A DNA stretch of 40,372 nt. It comes from JAWLFI01 sp041685645. Lineage in GTDB: Bacteria; Bacteroidota; Bacteroidia; Chitinophagales; Saprospiraceae. A program made the position numbers and the translations under genes. The DNA is taken from NCBI GenBank assembly GCA_041685645.1, contig JAWLFI010000002.1, positions 1 to 40,372 of the forward strand. The letters are read 5' to 3'. Shown here piece by piece: positions 1 to 8,483 of this stretch (positions within the stretch are counted from its first letter, which is position 1; each line of letters starts with the position of its first letter). The notes beneath the pieces were generated by a model that saw nothing but the letters and a program-made list of their open reading frames with translations, did no database searches and was not told the origin of the DNA.

Positions 1-1510
1 TAATGCGCGTTAGTTTTTTTTCGATAGTCTGGCTTGGTGTGAGCCCCTTTTCTTTCATAGCGGCCACTTCTTTTTGAATACTTTTTTCGGAAGCGTGCCC
101 CCAAATAATGACGAGGGTGTGCTCGGGATGGGTCTGCAGATATTTTTCTGCTTCTTCTGCCATGTTTTCATCCCAGTAAATCCATCGATAATCACTGAAA
201 GCTTGAAAGGTGGCCTTCTCATCGTAATATTTTGTATAAAAGGAGAGGGCGGGTTCTCCTAAGTGATTGACAAAAACCTCGTATGAAGCTGTGTCAGGCG
301 GATGGAACTCCTCCAGAGCCTCACGGGTTTCCTCCATCAGACAATGGGTATCAGGAGCAAAGTACCGCCACCCACTCATTTGAAGGAGCACGAAAAGAGT
401 AGAGATCAAGATCAGTGCCCTTGCCCAGTAGCGGCTTTGATTCCACAGCGCCTGAACTCCAATACCCAAGAGCAAAAATAACAAGGGGATAGTAAAAAGA
501 AGAAGGCGCGGGATAAAGGAGTAATAATGCAAAAATGAAGCAATTGTCGCCCAAAGCACGGGAAAGAGTAAAAGAAAAAGGAGCTCCTTTTTCTTTTTTA
601 TCAGAGTAAATGTACCGGTTAACGCAAAGAGGAGCACCCAGGCAAATACGATAACTGTTTTGCCAACATAAGTTTGAATATTAGCAGCAATGATATTCCA
701 GTTGTGGGCCCAGGATTCGAAAAGCCAAAGGCGGTGATCGTAAAAGAAAGAATCGTGATATTGCTGAAGGTATTGAGATTGAGCGTCACTTTTGAGGAGA
801 AGGAAGAAATACAGCAGAAAATTGGCAATCCAAAAGACGACGGGAACAGTGAAGTGTTGAAGATACTCGATGCTGCGGCCTTCTCTGCGGGCTTGAGCGA
901 GGTAATACAGTCCAATAGATGCGAAAACAAAGACGATCGGCATAGAGAGCCAGATAGAAATTGTGCCCAGGAGTATCCAAATGAGTTTGGCCCGAAGTGA
1001 GAAAATGAAAGAATAATGCCGTCTAAGAGTTATTGCGATCCAGAAGAGAGCGAGAAAGGCATCCGTAGAGTATTGTTTTACGGCATTACTCTGAAATAGC
1101 ATGATGTGCGAGCAGCTGTAAAGTATTAGAACGGCGCAAAGTGTAGCTGGTGAGAGGCGAATTCGAGGGTGTTTACTTAGGTGGTAGAGGATGGGTAGAC
1201 TGAGTAGAAAAGATAGGAGGGAGGGGAGTCGCAAGGCGTATTCATTCATCCCGAAAATAAGTGTAGACAATTTCACCCAGAAGAGAAAGAGAGGGGGCGC
1301 GTATTGCCCATAGTCGAGTCGCTGAAATAATTGGAGCCAGTCGCGCTCGGCAATATTGCGGGCGACATTGGCTTCGTCGATCATGAGAGAGGGAGCGTGG
1401 AAAAAAGTTTTCAGCCGCAGGAATACGATGGCAATGAGCAGGAGGAACAGGAGCCCTCTGATGAGGTATTTTCTATTTCTTTGAAGGATGGGGTGCCCCG
1501 GGATTTTCAT
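1..1510 (-). CDS. GT-C-like membrane glycosyltransferase (3' end off window)
   Basis: The minus strand is open from an ATG at 1510 to the left edge, so about 503 residues are visible and the C-terminus is missing. After a transmembrane helix at residues 17-31 comes the motif DEANVARNI at 45-53, an acidic pair followed by RN. This matches the first periplasmic loop of GT-C enzymes of the ArnT/PMT kind, whose acidic residues bind the lipid-linked sugar donor. Many hydrophobic helices follow to about residue 375. The last 130 visible residues look soluble and extracytoplasmic. GT-C family members of this shape transfer a sugar from a polyprenyl-phosphate carrier to a lipid or protein outside the membrane. 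Substrate cannot be read from sequence. The absence of any stop over 503 codons and the coherent membrane pattern make the call firm; the exact subfamily is inference. Confidence 0.8.
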   Translation of the reverse strand, partial: MKIPGHPILQRNRKYLIRGLLFLLLIAIVFLRLKTFFHAPSLMIDEANVARNIAERDWLQLFQRLDYGQYAPPLFLFWVKLSTLIFGMNEYALRLPSLLSFLLSLPILYHLSKHPRIRLSPATLCAVLILYSCSHIMLFQSNAVKQYSTDAFLALFWIAITLRRHYSFIFSLRAKLIWILLGTISIWLSMPIVFVFASIGLYYLAQARREGRSIEYLQHFTVPVVFWIANFLLYFFLLLKSDAQSQYLQQYHDSFFYDHRLWLFESWAHNWNIIAANIQTYVGKTVIVFAWVLLFALTGTFTLIKKKKELLFLLLFPVLWATIASFLHYYSFIPRLLLFTIPLLFLLLGIGVQALWNQSRYWARALILISTLFVLLQMSGWRYFAPDTHCLMEETREALEEFHPPDTASYEVFVNHLGEPALSFYTKYYDEKATFQAFSDYRWIYWDENMAEEAEKYLQTHPEHTLVIIWGHASEKSIQKEVAAMKEKGLTPSQTIEKKLTRI

Positions 1511-1612
1511 GAATAATAACCCTTTTGAGATGGAATTTGGTTGGTCAACTTGAACCATCAATATAGAAATAATTTATGTTTTCCCAACTCAATGAGTCCT
1601 CGAATAGAGCGA

Positions 1613-1813
1613 TTGCGCAAGGGATGGTAAGGGTCACGGCTCGCGTGCGAGCCGTGAGTGCAGCACCTTTTTTGTCGATTACTTTGCCCATGAGAATCAG
1701 AAGCGAGACGACAACTCTGAGGATGACCTTTTTGCTAAAAAAAAGTGCTGTACGGAACCCCTGAACAGCCCGACCCGGCAGCAGTTAACTGCTGCCGGGA
1801 TGCGCCCAAAAAA
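1613..1813 (-). repeat. Three-hairpin intergenic element, copy 1
   Basis: On the minus strand the element begins TTTTTGGGCG 11 bases after the racemase stop codon and ends CCCTTGCGCAA. Hairpin 1 is a perfect 11-bp stem at 1774-1799 (CCCGGCAGCAG, loop TTAA). The junction TCGGGCTGTT follows. Hairpin 2 pairs CAGCAC plus a T-run with an A-run plus GGTGCTG across a long loop. Hairpin 3 is ACGGCTCGC with GCGAGCCGT around 1634-1655. It fills almost the whole gap between the racemase and the membrane glycosyltransferase. It matches the copies at 14021, 19624, 28443, 28737 and 39794 in ends, junction and architecture but not in stem sequence. Confidence 0.8.
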
Positions 1814-1824
1814 AGAAAAATCGG

Positions 1825-2976
1825 CTAACTGACTACAATGCGCGGCGTGTTTTGAGGTAGTCGGGTAAGGAGCTCATAATTGAGTTGGCTACTGAGTTGT
1901 CCAAAGGAGTCGACGGTAATCGTAAGGTCGCCCTGACCCCCAATGAGTACAACTTCATCTCCTTTTTTCACCCCATCAATATTCGTCACATCTACGAGAA
2001 TCATATTCATATTCACGATGCTGATCACGCTCATGCGTTTGCCGTGAATGAGCACCCGGCCCTGATTGCTGAGAGATCGGGTGTATCCGTAGCCATAGCC
2101 CACGGGCACGGCGGCGATGGTCATATCTTGCTCGGCCAGGTAAGAGGTGCCATAGCCGATAAAATCGCCCGAGGGGACTTCTTTGAGGGACATGATTTTG
2201 CTGCGCCATTTGATGGCGCGTCTCAAGGGGTCGTGAGTTTCATCCAGTTCATTGAGACAGCGGATAAGGGTTTCTTTGCTCGGCCAGTAACCGTATTGGA
2301 GGATGCCGACCCGTACGAGGTCCATTTTTGTTTCCGGAAAGCCCAGCAGGGCCGCTGAGCAAGCGGTGTGGTACAATTTTGGGGTGATTTTCCGATCTTT
2401 TCCCTGTTTTACTACCTGTTGAAAGGTTTTGATCTGGTTTTGAATCCGATAGTAATTGGCGTTACTTTCAGCTCCGGCATAGTGGGTGCACAAGCCGACG
2501 TATTCGATGAGATTTTTGTGTTTTTTTATGTATTGAAAGACCTGGGGGAGTAGCCCTAAGCTCATGCCGGTGCGGTTCATTCCCGTTTCTATTTCCAGAT
2601 GGATGCGCGCTTTTTTACCAACTTTTTCTGCAGCGGCTTTTGCTTTTTCCAGGCGATCGGTTTCAAAGACGTAGAATTCAATTTCTTCTTCGATGACCCA
2701 TTCGAGGGCCTCGTTGTCCACCATGCCCATGATCATGATGGTGGTATTGGGTCGCGCCACTTTTTTGACTCGGTAGGCTTCGTTGGTGCTAAATACGGAG
2801 AAATGATTGACGCCGCAGCGCTGGGCGAGGGGAACAAAGACTTCTATTCCGTGACCGTAGGCATTGCCTTTTACCACGGAAGAGAAAATAGTGTTCTTTC
2901 CTGCGGTACTGCGAATAAATTCGATATTGTTGGCGACGTTCGATTCGCTAATTAGGATTTCGGAAGTATGCCACAT
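1825..2976 (-). CDS. alr: Alanine racemase family protein (PLP-dependent)
   Basis: This 383-residue protein has the alanine racemase fold: an N-terminal PLP barrel and a C-terminal beta domain. The Schiff-base lysine lies in VVKGNAYGHG (Lys36 from the start used here), and the second catalytic tyrosine is probably in FIGYGTSYLA. The family interconverts L- and D-alanine for peptidoglycan, in the cytoplasm. Two positions are atypical: the carbamylated lysine found in many family members (HLKVDTGM) is Glu in HLEIETGMNRTG, and the usual VSMDM reads VNMNM. It could therefore be a racemase with another substrate. The ATG at 2976 follows one base after the stop codon of the amidohydrolase gene upstream; the only longer option is a TTG start overlapping that gene. 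Tight spacing implies one transcript with the amidohydrolase. Confidence 0.85.
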   Translation of the reverse strand: MWHTSEILISESNVANNIEFIRSTAGKNTIFSSVVKGNAYGHGIEVFVPLAQRCGVNHFSVFSTNEAYRVKKVARPNTTIMIMGMVDNEALEWVIEEEIEFYVFETDRLEKAKAAAEKVGKKARIHLEIETGMNRTGMSLGLLPQVFQYIKKHKNLIEYVGLCTHYAGAESNANYYRIQNQIKTFQQVVKQGKDRKITPKLYHTACSAALLGFPETKMDLVRVGILQYGYWPSKETLIRCLNELDETHDPLRRAIKWRSKIMSLKEVPSGDFIGYGTSYLAEQDMTIAAVPVGYGYGYTRSLSNQGRVLIHGKRMSVISIVNMNMILVDVTNIDGVKKGDEVVLIGGQGDLTITVDSFGQLSSQLNYELLTRLPQNTPRIVVS

Positions 2977-2977
2977 A

Positions 2978-4147
2978 TTAAGAGTTGAGGAGTTCGTCAA
3001 TAAGTGTACTAAAAACCATAATACCGTCGGGTATTATTTCATCGGGGAAGTCATAGGACGGATGGTGGAGTACGGGTTGGTCCTCACCGGCGCCCAGTCC
3101 AAACATCAGACAAGGGAAATCAATGCTAAAAGCGCCGAAATCCTCTCCCCATCGAAATGGGCGATTCTGATGAATAGCTTTGAAGTCGAGCTGGTCAATA
3201 GCATTTTCCAAAGTATCGACGAGCGAATCATTTTGTCGAACAGCGGGAAAGATTTCTAAATATTCTATTTCGGATTCCAGTTTGTATTTTTTAGCGAGAG
3301 TAGCAAGTTCAGCTTCGAGTAATTCGGTGAGCTGCTTCATTTGTTCGGGACTCCAGCAGCGACAGGTCAGATGGAGTTCGCCCTGTCCCGGCGAGGTGCC
3401 ATAGGCTTTTTGGCCCATATTCAGGTAGATGGGAGTGAGTAATTGGAAATTTTCTTCATCGGGCTGGTTGTGGGTCTGATCTTTGGCATATTGCAACAGT
3501 TCGCAAAGCGCCAAGTCCGGGCTGCGACCTTGCTCAGGCTCTGCGGCATGGGCGACGCATCCTTTGAGTCGGATGATTACGCTGCGGACTGAGGCACTGA
3601 AGTGGTTGCGTATGACCACAATGGACTTTTTCGGAAATTGTGGCACATTGTGCAGAGCCAAAATGAAATCGGGCGTCAGCTTAAAATTTTTGTCCTCCAA
3701 TACCGCCTTAGCGCCCTGTGCGGTCTCTTCTGCCGGTTGAAAGAGGATGGCAACTTTGCCTTTTTTGGGGCGATGTTGAGAGATGTAATGCGCCAGCCCG
3801 AGCCCAATGGTAGAGTGTCCATCATGTCCACATTTGTGAGACACTCCATCCTTGTGACTGGCATAGGAGAGATCCAGACCTTTTTCGGAAATTGGCAGGG
3901 CATCGATATCTACACGAACCATTACACAAGGGCCTTCTTCCTGCCCGTGATACTCTGCCACGAGCCCCGTATCGGCCACTTCCCACAATTTGTCGGGCCA
4001 ACTGGTTTTGAGCCGGTACTTTAAAAAAGCCTGAGTCGTTGTTTCTTCTCCGGATAATTCGGGGTTTTGGTGCAGGTGCCGTCGAACTTCAACCATGTCT
4101 TTTTGCCGGGACCTCAACCATTCTCGTATTGCTGCCATTTTTTTCAT
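2978..4147 (-). CDS. M20D family amidohydrolase (N-acyl amino acid hydrolase type)
   Basis: The 389-residue product has M20D metallopeptidase motifs in order: RRHLHQNPELSGEE near the N-terminus, VDIDALP, HKCGHDGH with metal-ligand Cys and His, QPAEE with the catalytic base and metal ligand, and the dimerisation-domain motif GCVAHAAEPEQGRSP. Relatives hydrolyse N-acetyl, N-benzoyl or similar N-acyl amino acids, using two divalent metal ions in the cytoplasm. The M20 glycine-rich motif near the C-terminus reads FRWGEDFGAFS. The ATG at 4147 is chosen over a TTG four codons upstream. It precedes the racemase gene by one base, so both are probably expressed together and may act on the same amino acid pool. 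Substrate is unknown. Confidence 0.88.
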   Translation of the reverse strand: MKKMAAIREWLRSRQKDMVEVRRHLHQNPELSGEETTTQAFLKYRLKTSWPDKLWEVADTGLVAEYHGQEEGPCVMVRVDIDALPISEKGLDLSYASHKDGVSHKCGHDGHSTIGLGLAHYISQHRPKKGKVAILFQPAEETAQGAKAVLEDKNFKLTPDFILALHNVPQFPKKSIVVIRNHFSASVRSVIIRLKGCVAHAAEPEQGRSPDLALCELLQYAKDQTHNQPDEENFQLLTPIYLNMGQKAYGTSPGQGELHLTCRCWSPEQMKQLTELLEAELATLAKKYKLESEIEYLEIFPAVRQNDSLVDTLENAIDQLDFKAIHQNRPFRWGEDFGAFSIDFPCLMFGLGAGEDQPVLHHPSYDFPDEIIPDGIMVFSTLIDELLNS

Positions 4148-4302
4148 TTTCAAGAACAAGCTAAGAAATTATGTAGTGAAATGAAAATGAAACACAAAGA
4201 TTAAGAGCCTGAATACAATGACAACTGATGCGAGCACGACATTACAGGCAATTGCTCTCTAAAAAAGAAACTTTTTTTTCGCTATTGACATTAATAGTTG
4301 AT

Positions 4303-5964
4303 ATGAGGAAGTACTTTATAATGGCATTGGTTTTTTCTTCTGTCTTGCTATGGGGACAGAATGCCGAGAATATCGAAGAGGTATATCACTACGATGATCC
4401 CGATTTGCCGGCGAAACCCGGAGGTCAAAAGTACAATGACTGTTGGGGATATATTGGGCCGGATGGAGAGGAAATTGCCATTATTGGCACCCTGGATTCT
4501 ATCTTGTTTTTTGATATTACAGATGTCAACTCTGTGCAAAAGTTGGTGGGTGTAGGTTTGGGAGGCAACTCCACCTGGCGCGATTTTAAAACGTACGATA
4601 ATTATTGCTATGGAGTAGCAGATCAGCCAAATACAACGCAAGGTTTGACCATTATAAACATGGACTCTATCATGGCCGGGACAGCGACTTTTCGTCAGGA
4701 AACATCTGACTTTGGTCGCTGTCACAATATTTGGATAGATACAGCCACAGCGAAACTCTACACCGCTGCAGCAGATAATGAAAATCAGGGCTTTATTATC
4801 TATGACTTATCAACGGATCCCTACCATCCGACCGTCTGGAGCAGGTATGATTTGAAAAATTATGGCGTGTCCTGTCCGAGCAGTTATGTTCACGATCTGC
4901 ATGTCCGAAATGATACGGCCTATTGCAATATTAACAGCTGCGGATACTATGTCTTTGACGTATCAGATTCTTTGCCATCATTGATTGGTTCATTACCCGG
5001 TTCCGCTTTCGCCAACGGGTACAATCACAGCGGATGGGTAGCAGACGATGGCAGTTTTGCAGCCGTTGCTGAGGAAACTCATGGAAATCCCCTACATTTT
5101 GTCGATTTAGCGGACATATCTGATATGGGAATTTTGAGCACCTATAAGGATCCCGTTTTGCATCCGAGTGAAACAGACAATATCGTTCACAATCCGTTCA
5201 TTCGTGGGAACTTGTGTTTTGTCGCCTACTATCACGATGGACTTCAGGTATTGGATGTTTCCGATCCTGCAGATCCTGTGCGGGTGGGGTATTTTCTTAC
5301 GAATACCAGCTTGCCCAATTATGATGGAAATAAAGGAGCCTGGGGAACCTACCCGTATTTTCCCAGTGGGCACGTGATCGTCTCCGATGTGAGTGAAGGT
5401 CTTTACGTTCTGGAATTAGATCAGAGCATACTGGCCGCTGACTGGTTGGCGTTCGAGACGGAATACTGGGATGAGCGCAATTTCTATTTGAATGTGGAGT
5501 TTCAAACCACTTATGCTCTGGATCAGGCTGTGCTACAGTGGTCAACGGATGGGTTAGAGTTTGAAGACTGGACTACTTTGGACGTGAATCCCTGGTTACA
5601 TTTGAATTATTCCTGGTCGGGAGAGCTCACGCGTCCGACGGATAACGGCTTTTTCGTTCGCTTGCGCACCGAAGAGAAAGATGGGGATATTTCGTATTCC
5701 CCAATCCGACGCCTTCGGGCAGTTCCCAACCGAAGCGCTCAATTATTTCCCAACCCCGCACATTCACAACTGACCGTTGAGTCCGGGGTTTCGGGTACCT
5801 TTGAGTTGGTCGGGGGCTCCGGACGGCTCGTTTTGAGCACGCCCATTGGAGTCGGTCAGCAAACCCTTCAGCTGCCCGCTCAGTTATCCGGAGGCACCTA
5901 CTGGGCGATCTGGCGGACTAAAGATGGAGAGGTCCTTCATAGAAACGCTGTTGTTGTAGAATGA
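4303..5964 (+). CDS. Secreted choice-of-anchor B (LVIVD-type) protein with T9SS sorting domain
   Basis: The ATG at 4303 starts a clean signal peptide (MRKYFIMALVFSSVLLWGQ); an ATG 25 codons upstream would bury it. The mature protein is a beta-propeller-like domain with repeated phrases in which a value is reported per blade (IIGTLDSILFFDITDV, GLTIINMDSI, GYYVFDVSDS, GLQVLDVSDPADPVRVG, GLYVLELD). This is the pattern of LVIVD repeats and the choice-of-anchor B family. After about residue 400 there is an Ig-like or linker region. The C-terminus carries LFPNPAHSQLTVES and a terminal beta-rich stretch, a type A T9SS sorting domain that exports and anchors proteins at the Bacteroidota cell surface. 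Molecular function is unknown. It is transcribed divergently from the amidohydrolase. Confidence 0.87.
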   Translation: MRKYFIMALVFSSVLLWGQNAENIEEVYHYDDPDLPAKPGGQKYNDCWGYIGPDGEEIAIIGTLDSILFFDITDVNSVQKLVGVGLGGNSTWRDFKTYDNYCYGVADQPNTTQGLTIINMDSIMAGTATFRQETSDFGRCHNIWIDTATAKLYTAAADNENQGFIIYDLSTDPYHPTVWSRYDLKNYGVSCPSSYVHDLHVRNDTAYCNINSCGYYVFDVSDSLPSLIGSLPGSAFANGYNHSGWVADDGSFAAVAEETHGNPLHFVDLADISDMGILSTYKDPVLHPSETDNIVHNPFIRGNLCFVAYYHDGLQVLDVSDPADPVRVGYFLTNTSLPNYDGNKGAWGTYPYFPSGHVIVSDVSEGLYVLELDQSILAADWLAFETEYWDERNFYLNVEFQTTYALDQAVLQWSTDGLEFEDWTTLDVNPWLHLNYSWSGELTRPTDNGFFVRLRTEEKDGDISYSPIRRLRAVPNRSAQLFPNPAHSQLTVESGVSGTFELVGGSGRLVLSTPIGVGQQTLQLPAQLSGGTYWAIWRTKDGEVLHRNAVVVE

Positions 5965-6095
5965 AGCCGTTCAAATTCATTGTGATTTGGGAAGAAAGAG
6001 TAGTTTTCAATGAGCCGGTGAAAGTGAACATTGCCCGCTAGCAGTTCCCGCTCATTTTAGCGCGGTAAAATTTCCAAAGCCCCCTGAAATATACC

Positions 6096-6103
6096 TATCT
6101 TTG
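6096..6103 (+). promoter_or_regulatory. Putative trhO promoter (-7 box)
   Basis: TATCTTTG matches the Bacteroidota -7 consensus TAnnTTTG. A weak -33 match, TTTC, lies at 6071-6074, 21 bases upstream. The box is about 75 bases before the TrhO start at 6179 and lies in the right orientation. The -33 part is poor, so this is a moderate call. Confidence 0.5.
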
Positions 6104-6178
6104 CGGCTGATGGAGTGAACAGCAAGCTTGAAACTTGCCGGAACAGAGTTCCACTTTCGTGAACAAAATCGAAGAAAT

Positions 6179-7291
6179 ATGAGACTGTATAACCGCATCA
6201 ACGGCGAGGAATTAAAGCGCCGTATGATGGAAAGCGAAGAAGATCGCGTCACGCTTTCCTTTTATCAATATTACCAACTGGGGAACCCCCAGCTGTTTAG
6301 GGATCATTTATACCTTAAATTATATCCTATTGATGTGTTCGGGCGCATTTATGTGGCGAGTGAAGGGGTGAATGGACAAATTTCTGTTCCCAGAGAACAT
6401 TGGAGCGAATTCGAAGACATTTTGGATGAGATCGATTTTTTGAGGGATACTCGTCTGAATATTGCCGTGGAAGATAATGGAAAGTCATTTTTCAAGCTGA
6501 AGGTGAAGGTGCGTCCAAAGATTGTCGCCGATGGACTCAATGATGATACTTTCGACGTCACCCAACGCGGCGAGCATTTGGACGCAGTGGCCTTTAATGA
6601 ATTGACAGAGCGCGATGATACTTATGTAGTTGATATGCGCAATCACTACGAATGGGAAGTAGGGCATTTCAAAGATGCGGTGCTCCCGGATGCAGAAACC
6701 TTTAGAGAGTGTTTGCCTCAAGTGGAGGAAATGATGGCAGATAAAAAGGACAAGCCCATTATATTGTATTGTACCGGCGGGATTCGCTGTGAGAAGGCGA
6801 GCGCCTATTTGAAACATAAAGGGTTTTCTAGCGTTTATCAACTGGATGGTGGGATTATACAGTACGCCAAAAAAGTAGAGGAAAAGCAACTGCCGAATAA
6901 ATTTATTGGTAAAAACTTTGTGTTTGACGAGCGGCTGGGGGAGCGCATCTCAGAAGATGTGATTGCTAAATGTCATCAGTGTGGAACTCCATGCGACACG
7001 CATGTGAATTGCGATAATGACGCCTGTCATATCTTGTTCATCCAATGCCCTTCATGCGCGGAAAAATACAATCAGTGTTGTTCCCAAAAATGTGCTGATT
7101 TTACAGCACTTCCGGAAGAACAGCGCCAGGAATTGCGCAAACACATGAGTTTTAATGGTACAAAAATGGGGAAAGGAAGATACAAAGCCTACCGCAAAGA
7201 TGAACCCTTATCTCTTTCTTCTTTAGAGCCCTTGAAAAAACGGGTAGCTCAGCGTGAGAAAATCCGCGTCAATGAATCACAAGAGCAATAA
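6179..7291 (+). CDS. trhO: tRNA uridine(34) hydroxylase TrhO (rhodanese family)
   Basis: The 370-residue product begins MRLYNRINGEELKRRM, as TrhO/UPF0176 proteins of this phylum do; a longer reading would need a TTG start at 6128. Domains in order: an N-terminal acylphosphatase-like region (about 35-130, with YVASEGVNGQISVP), a rhodanese domain (about 140-245) with YVVDMRNHYEWEVGHF and the active-site cysteine in ILYCTGGIRCEKA, and a cysteine-rich tail with CHQCGTPC, CPSC and CCSQKC that probably binds zinc. TrhO proteins make 5-hydroxyuridine at the wobble position of tRNAs in the cytoplasm, using oxygen. It is preceded by its own promoter-like box and followed by a TPR gene after a 156-base gap. 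Confidence 0.92.
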   Translation: MRLYNRINGEELKRRMMESEEDRVTLSFYQYYQLGNPQLFRDHLYLKLYPIDVFGRIYVASEGVNGQISVPREHWSEFEDILDEIDFLRDTRLNIAVEDNGKSFFKLKVKVRPKIVADGLNDDTFDVTQRGEHLDAVAFNELTERDDTYVVDMRNHYEWEVGHFKDAVLPDAETFRECLPQVEEMMADKKDKPIILYCTGGIRCEKASAYLKHKGFSSVYQLDGGIIQYAKKVEEKQLPNKFIGKNFVFDERLGERISEDVIAKCHQCGTPCDTHVNCDNDACHILFIQCPSCAEKYNQCCSQKCADFTALPEEQRQELRKHMSFNGTKMGKGRYKAYRKDEPLSLSSLEPLKKRVAQREKIRVNESQEQ

Positions 7292-7447
7292 ATATTTATA
7301 GAATTACAAATCTCTTTTCGCTAAAAAGATTCGACGGAATGTCACTACACAGACGGGATTGGTAAGTTTTTAGAAAAATTGTTAAGAAAATAGTTTTTTG
7401 GTACGATATTTTCAGTTAACATATCCATAACCTCTTACTACAAATAT

Positions 7448-8476
7448 ATGCTGCAGAAAACTATAGTTCAGGGACGTTTAGATTTTGGTAAACAAAGAGC
7501 TTTTGACAAGGCCCTGAAGATGTATCGCCATAGGTTGGAAAATTACTATAAAACCGAAATTTTATTCAAAGAGGAAGAGGAGTTGTTTGACCCTGAGAAC
7601 CTGAGTATAGTTGTTCCACGGCACGTAGCTCAGACGACGGATAAGTATTGGAAAAACACCATTGACATATTGAGCTATTTATCTCAATTCGCGGTTGCGG
7701 GCAAAATTTGTGCCTGGATGGTCGAGGAGGGGAATATTTTAGATTACCATTTGATTGAGCCCAGCAGCGACAAAATGGTCGTGCGCCATTTTCAAGAAGG
7801 CCGGAAATTGGTCGATGAAATGGGGCAGGAAAAAGATGCATTTGAAGCCCTCGATAAGGCGATCAAAAAATACAACCAACATTCTCAAGCGTACGAGCGC
7901 AGAGGACATTTGAACTATCACCTTAAAAATACCGAAGAAGCTCTACACGATTTTTCTAAATCTGTTCACCTGGACTATACGAATGCCGATGCTTATTATG
8001 GCCGCGCTCATGTGTATTTGCGACAAAAGGCATATGATAAGGCCATTGAAAATTTTGAAGCCACGGCAAAATACGCATTAGCGCTGCAACCCATTTATTG
8101 GAAAGCGCGCTTACATCTCGCCGAATGCTATATGAAAGTTGGGAAATACCAGAAAGCAGAATTTAATCTCAAGCTCTTTACTGAGCGAGGGTTTAGCAAG
8201 GATAATCCCAATTATGCCAAGCGAGCGCATGCGTACTCAAAGTATGGCGAAACCCTCATCCATTTAGAAAAATTTGACGAAGCCGCCAAGGCGTTTGACA
8301 AGGCCATCCATCTTGCTGCAGAAGAGGAACCGGAAGCGATGCTTGCCGAGCGGCTTCGGTTTAGAGGTTGGGCTAAATATCAGGCGGGCCGAAAGGGGTA
8401 TTTGGCAGATTGGAAAAAAGCAGTGAAACTCGGTGATGATCAGGCGGAAGTTTGGCTGGAAGAACATGCCTCTTAA
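7448..8476 (+). CDS. Tetratricopeptide repeat protein
   Basis: The 342-residue protein has no signal peptide and is probably cytoplasmic. The first 110 residues are unrecognised. From about residue 115 to the end it consists of TPR-like helix pairs: EAFDALDKAIKKY-type helices, then YERRGHLNYHLKNTEEALHDF, YYGRAHVYLRQKAYDKAIENF, LAECYMKVGKYQKAEFNL and YGETLIHLEKFDEAAKAFDKAI. TPR arrays bind other proteins; nothing here shows a partner. It ends 7 bases before the stop codon of the convergent glycosyltransferase gene, with no obvious terminator between them. Confidence 0.8.
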   Translation: MLQKTIVQGRLDFGKQRAFDKALKMYRHRLENYYKTEILFKEEEELFDPENLSIVVPRHVAQTTDKYWKNTIDILSYLSQFAVAGKICAWMVEEGNILDYHLIEPSSDKMVVRHFQEGRKLVDEMGQEKDAFEALDKAIKKYNQHSQAYERRGHLNYHLKNTEEALHDFSKSVHLDYTNADAYYGRAHVYLRQKAYDKAIENFEATAKYALALQPIYWKARLHLAECYMKVGKYQKAEFNLKLFTERGFSKDNPNYAKRAHAYSKYGETLIHLEKFDEAAKAFDKAIHLAAEEEPEAMLAERLRFRGWAKYQAGRKGYLADWKKAVKLGDDQAEVWLEEHAS

Positions 8477-8483
8477 GAAACTT

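Noticed and set aside
1..1510. Frameshifted or broken gene at the left edge
   Set aside because: Short open frames in several frames looked like decay, but the minus frame from 1510 is open to the edge with coherent membrane helices, so the gene is simply cut by the window.
1774..1799. The strong hairpin as a simple rho-independent terminator of the racemase gene
   Set aside because: On the minus strand the T-run precedes the hairpin and does not follow it, and the same layout recurs in other copies, so it is treated as part of the repeat family.
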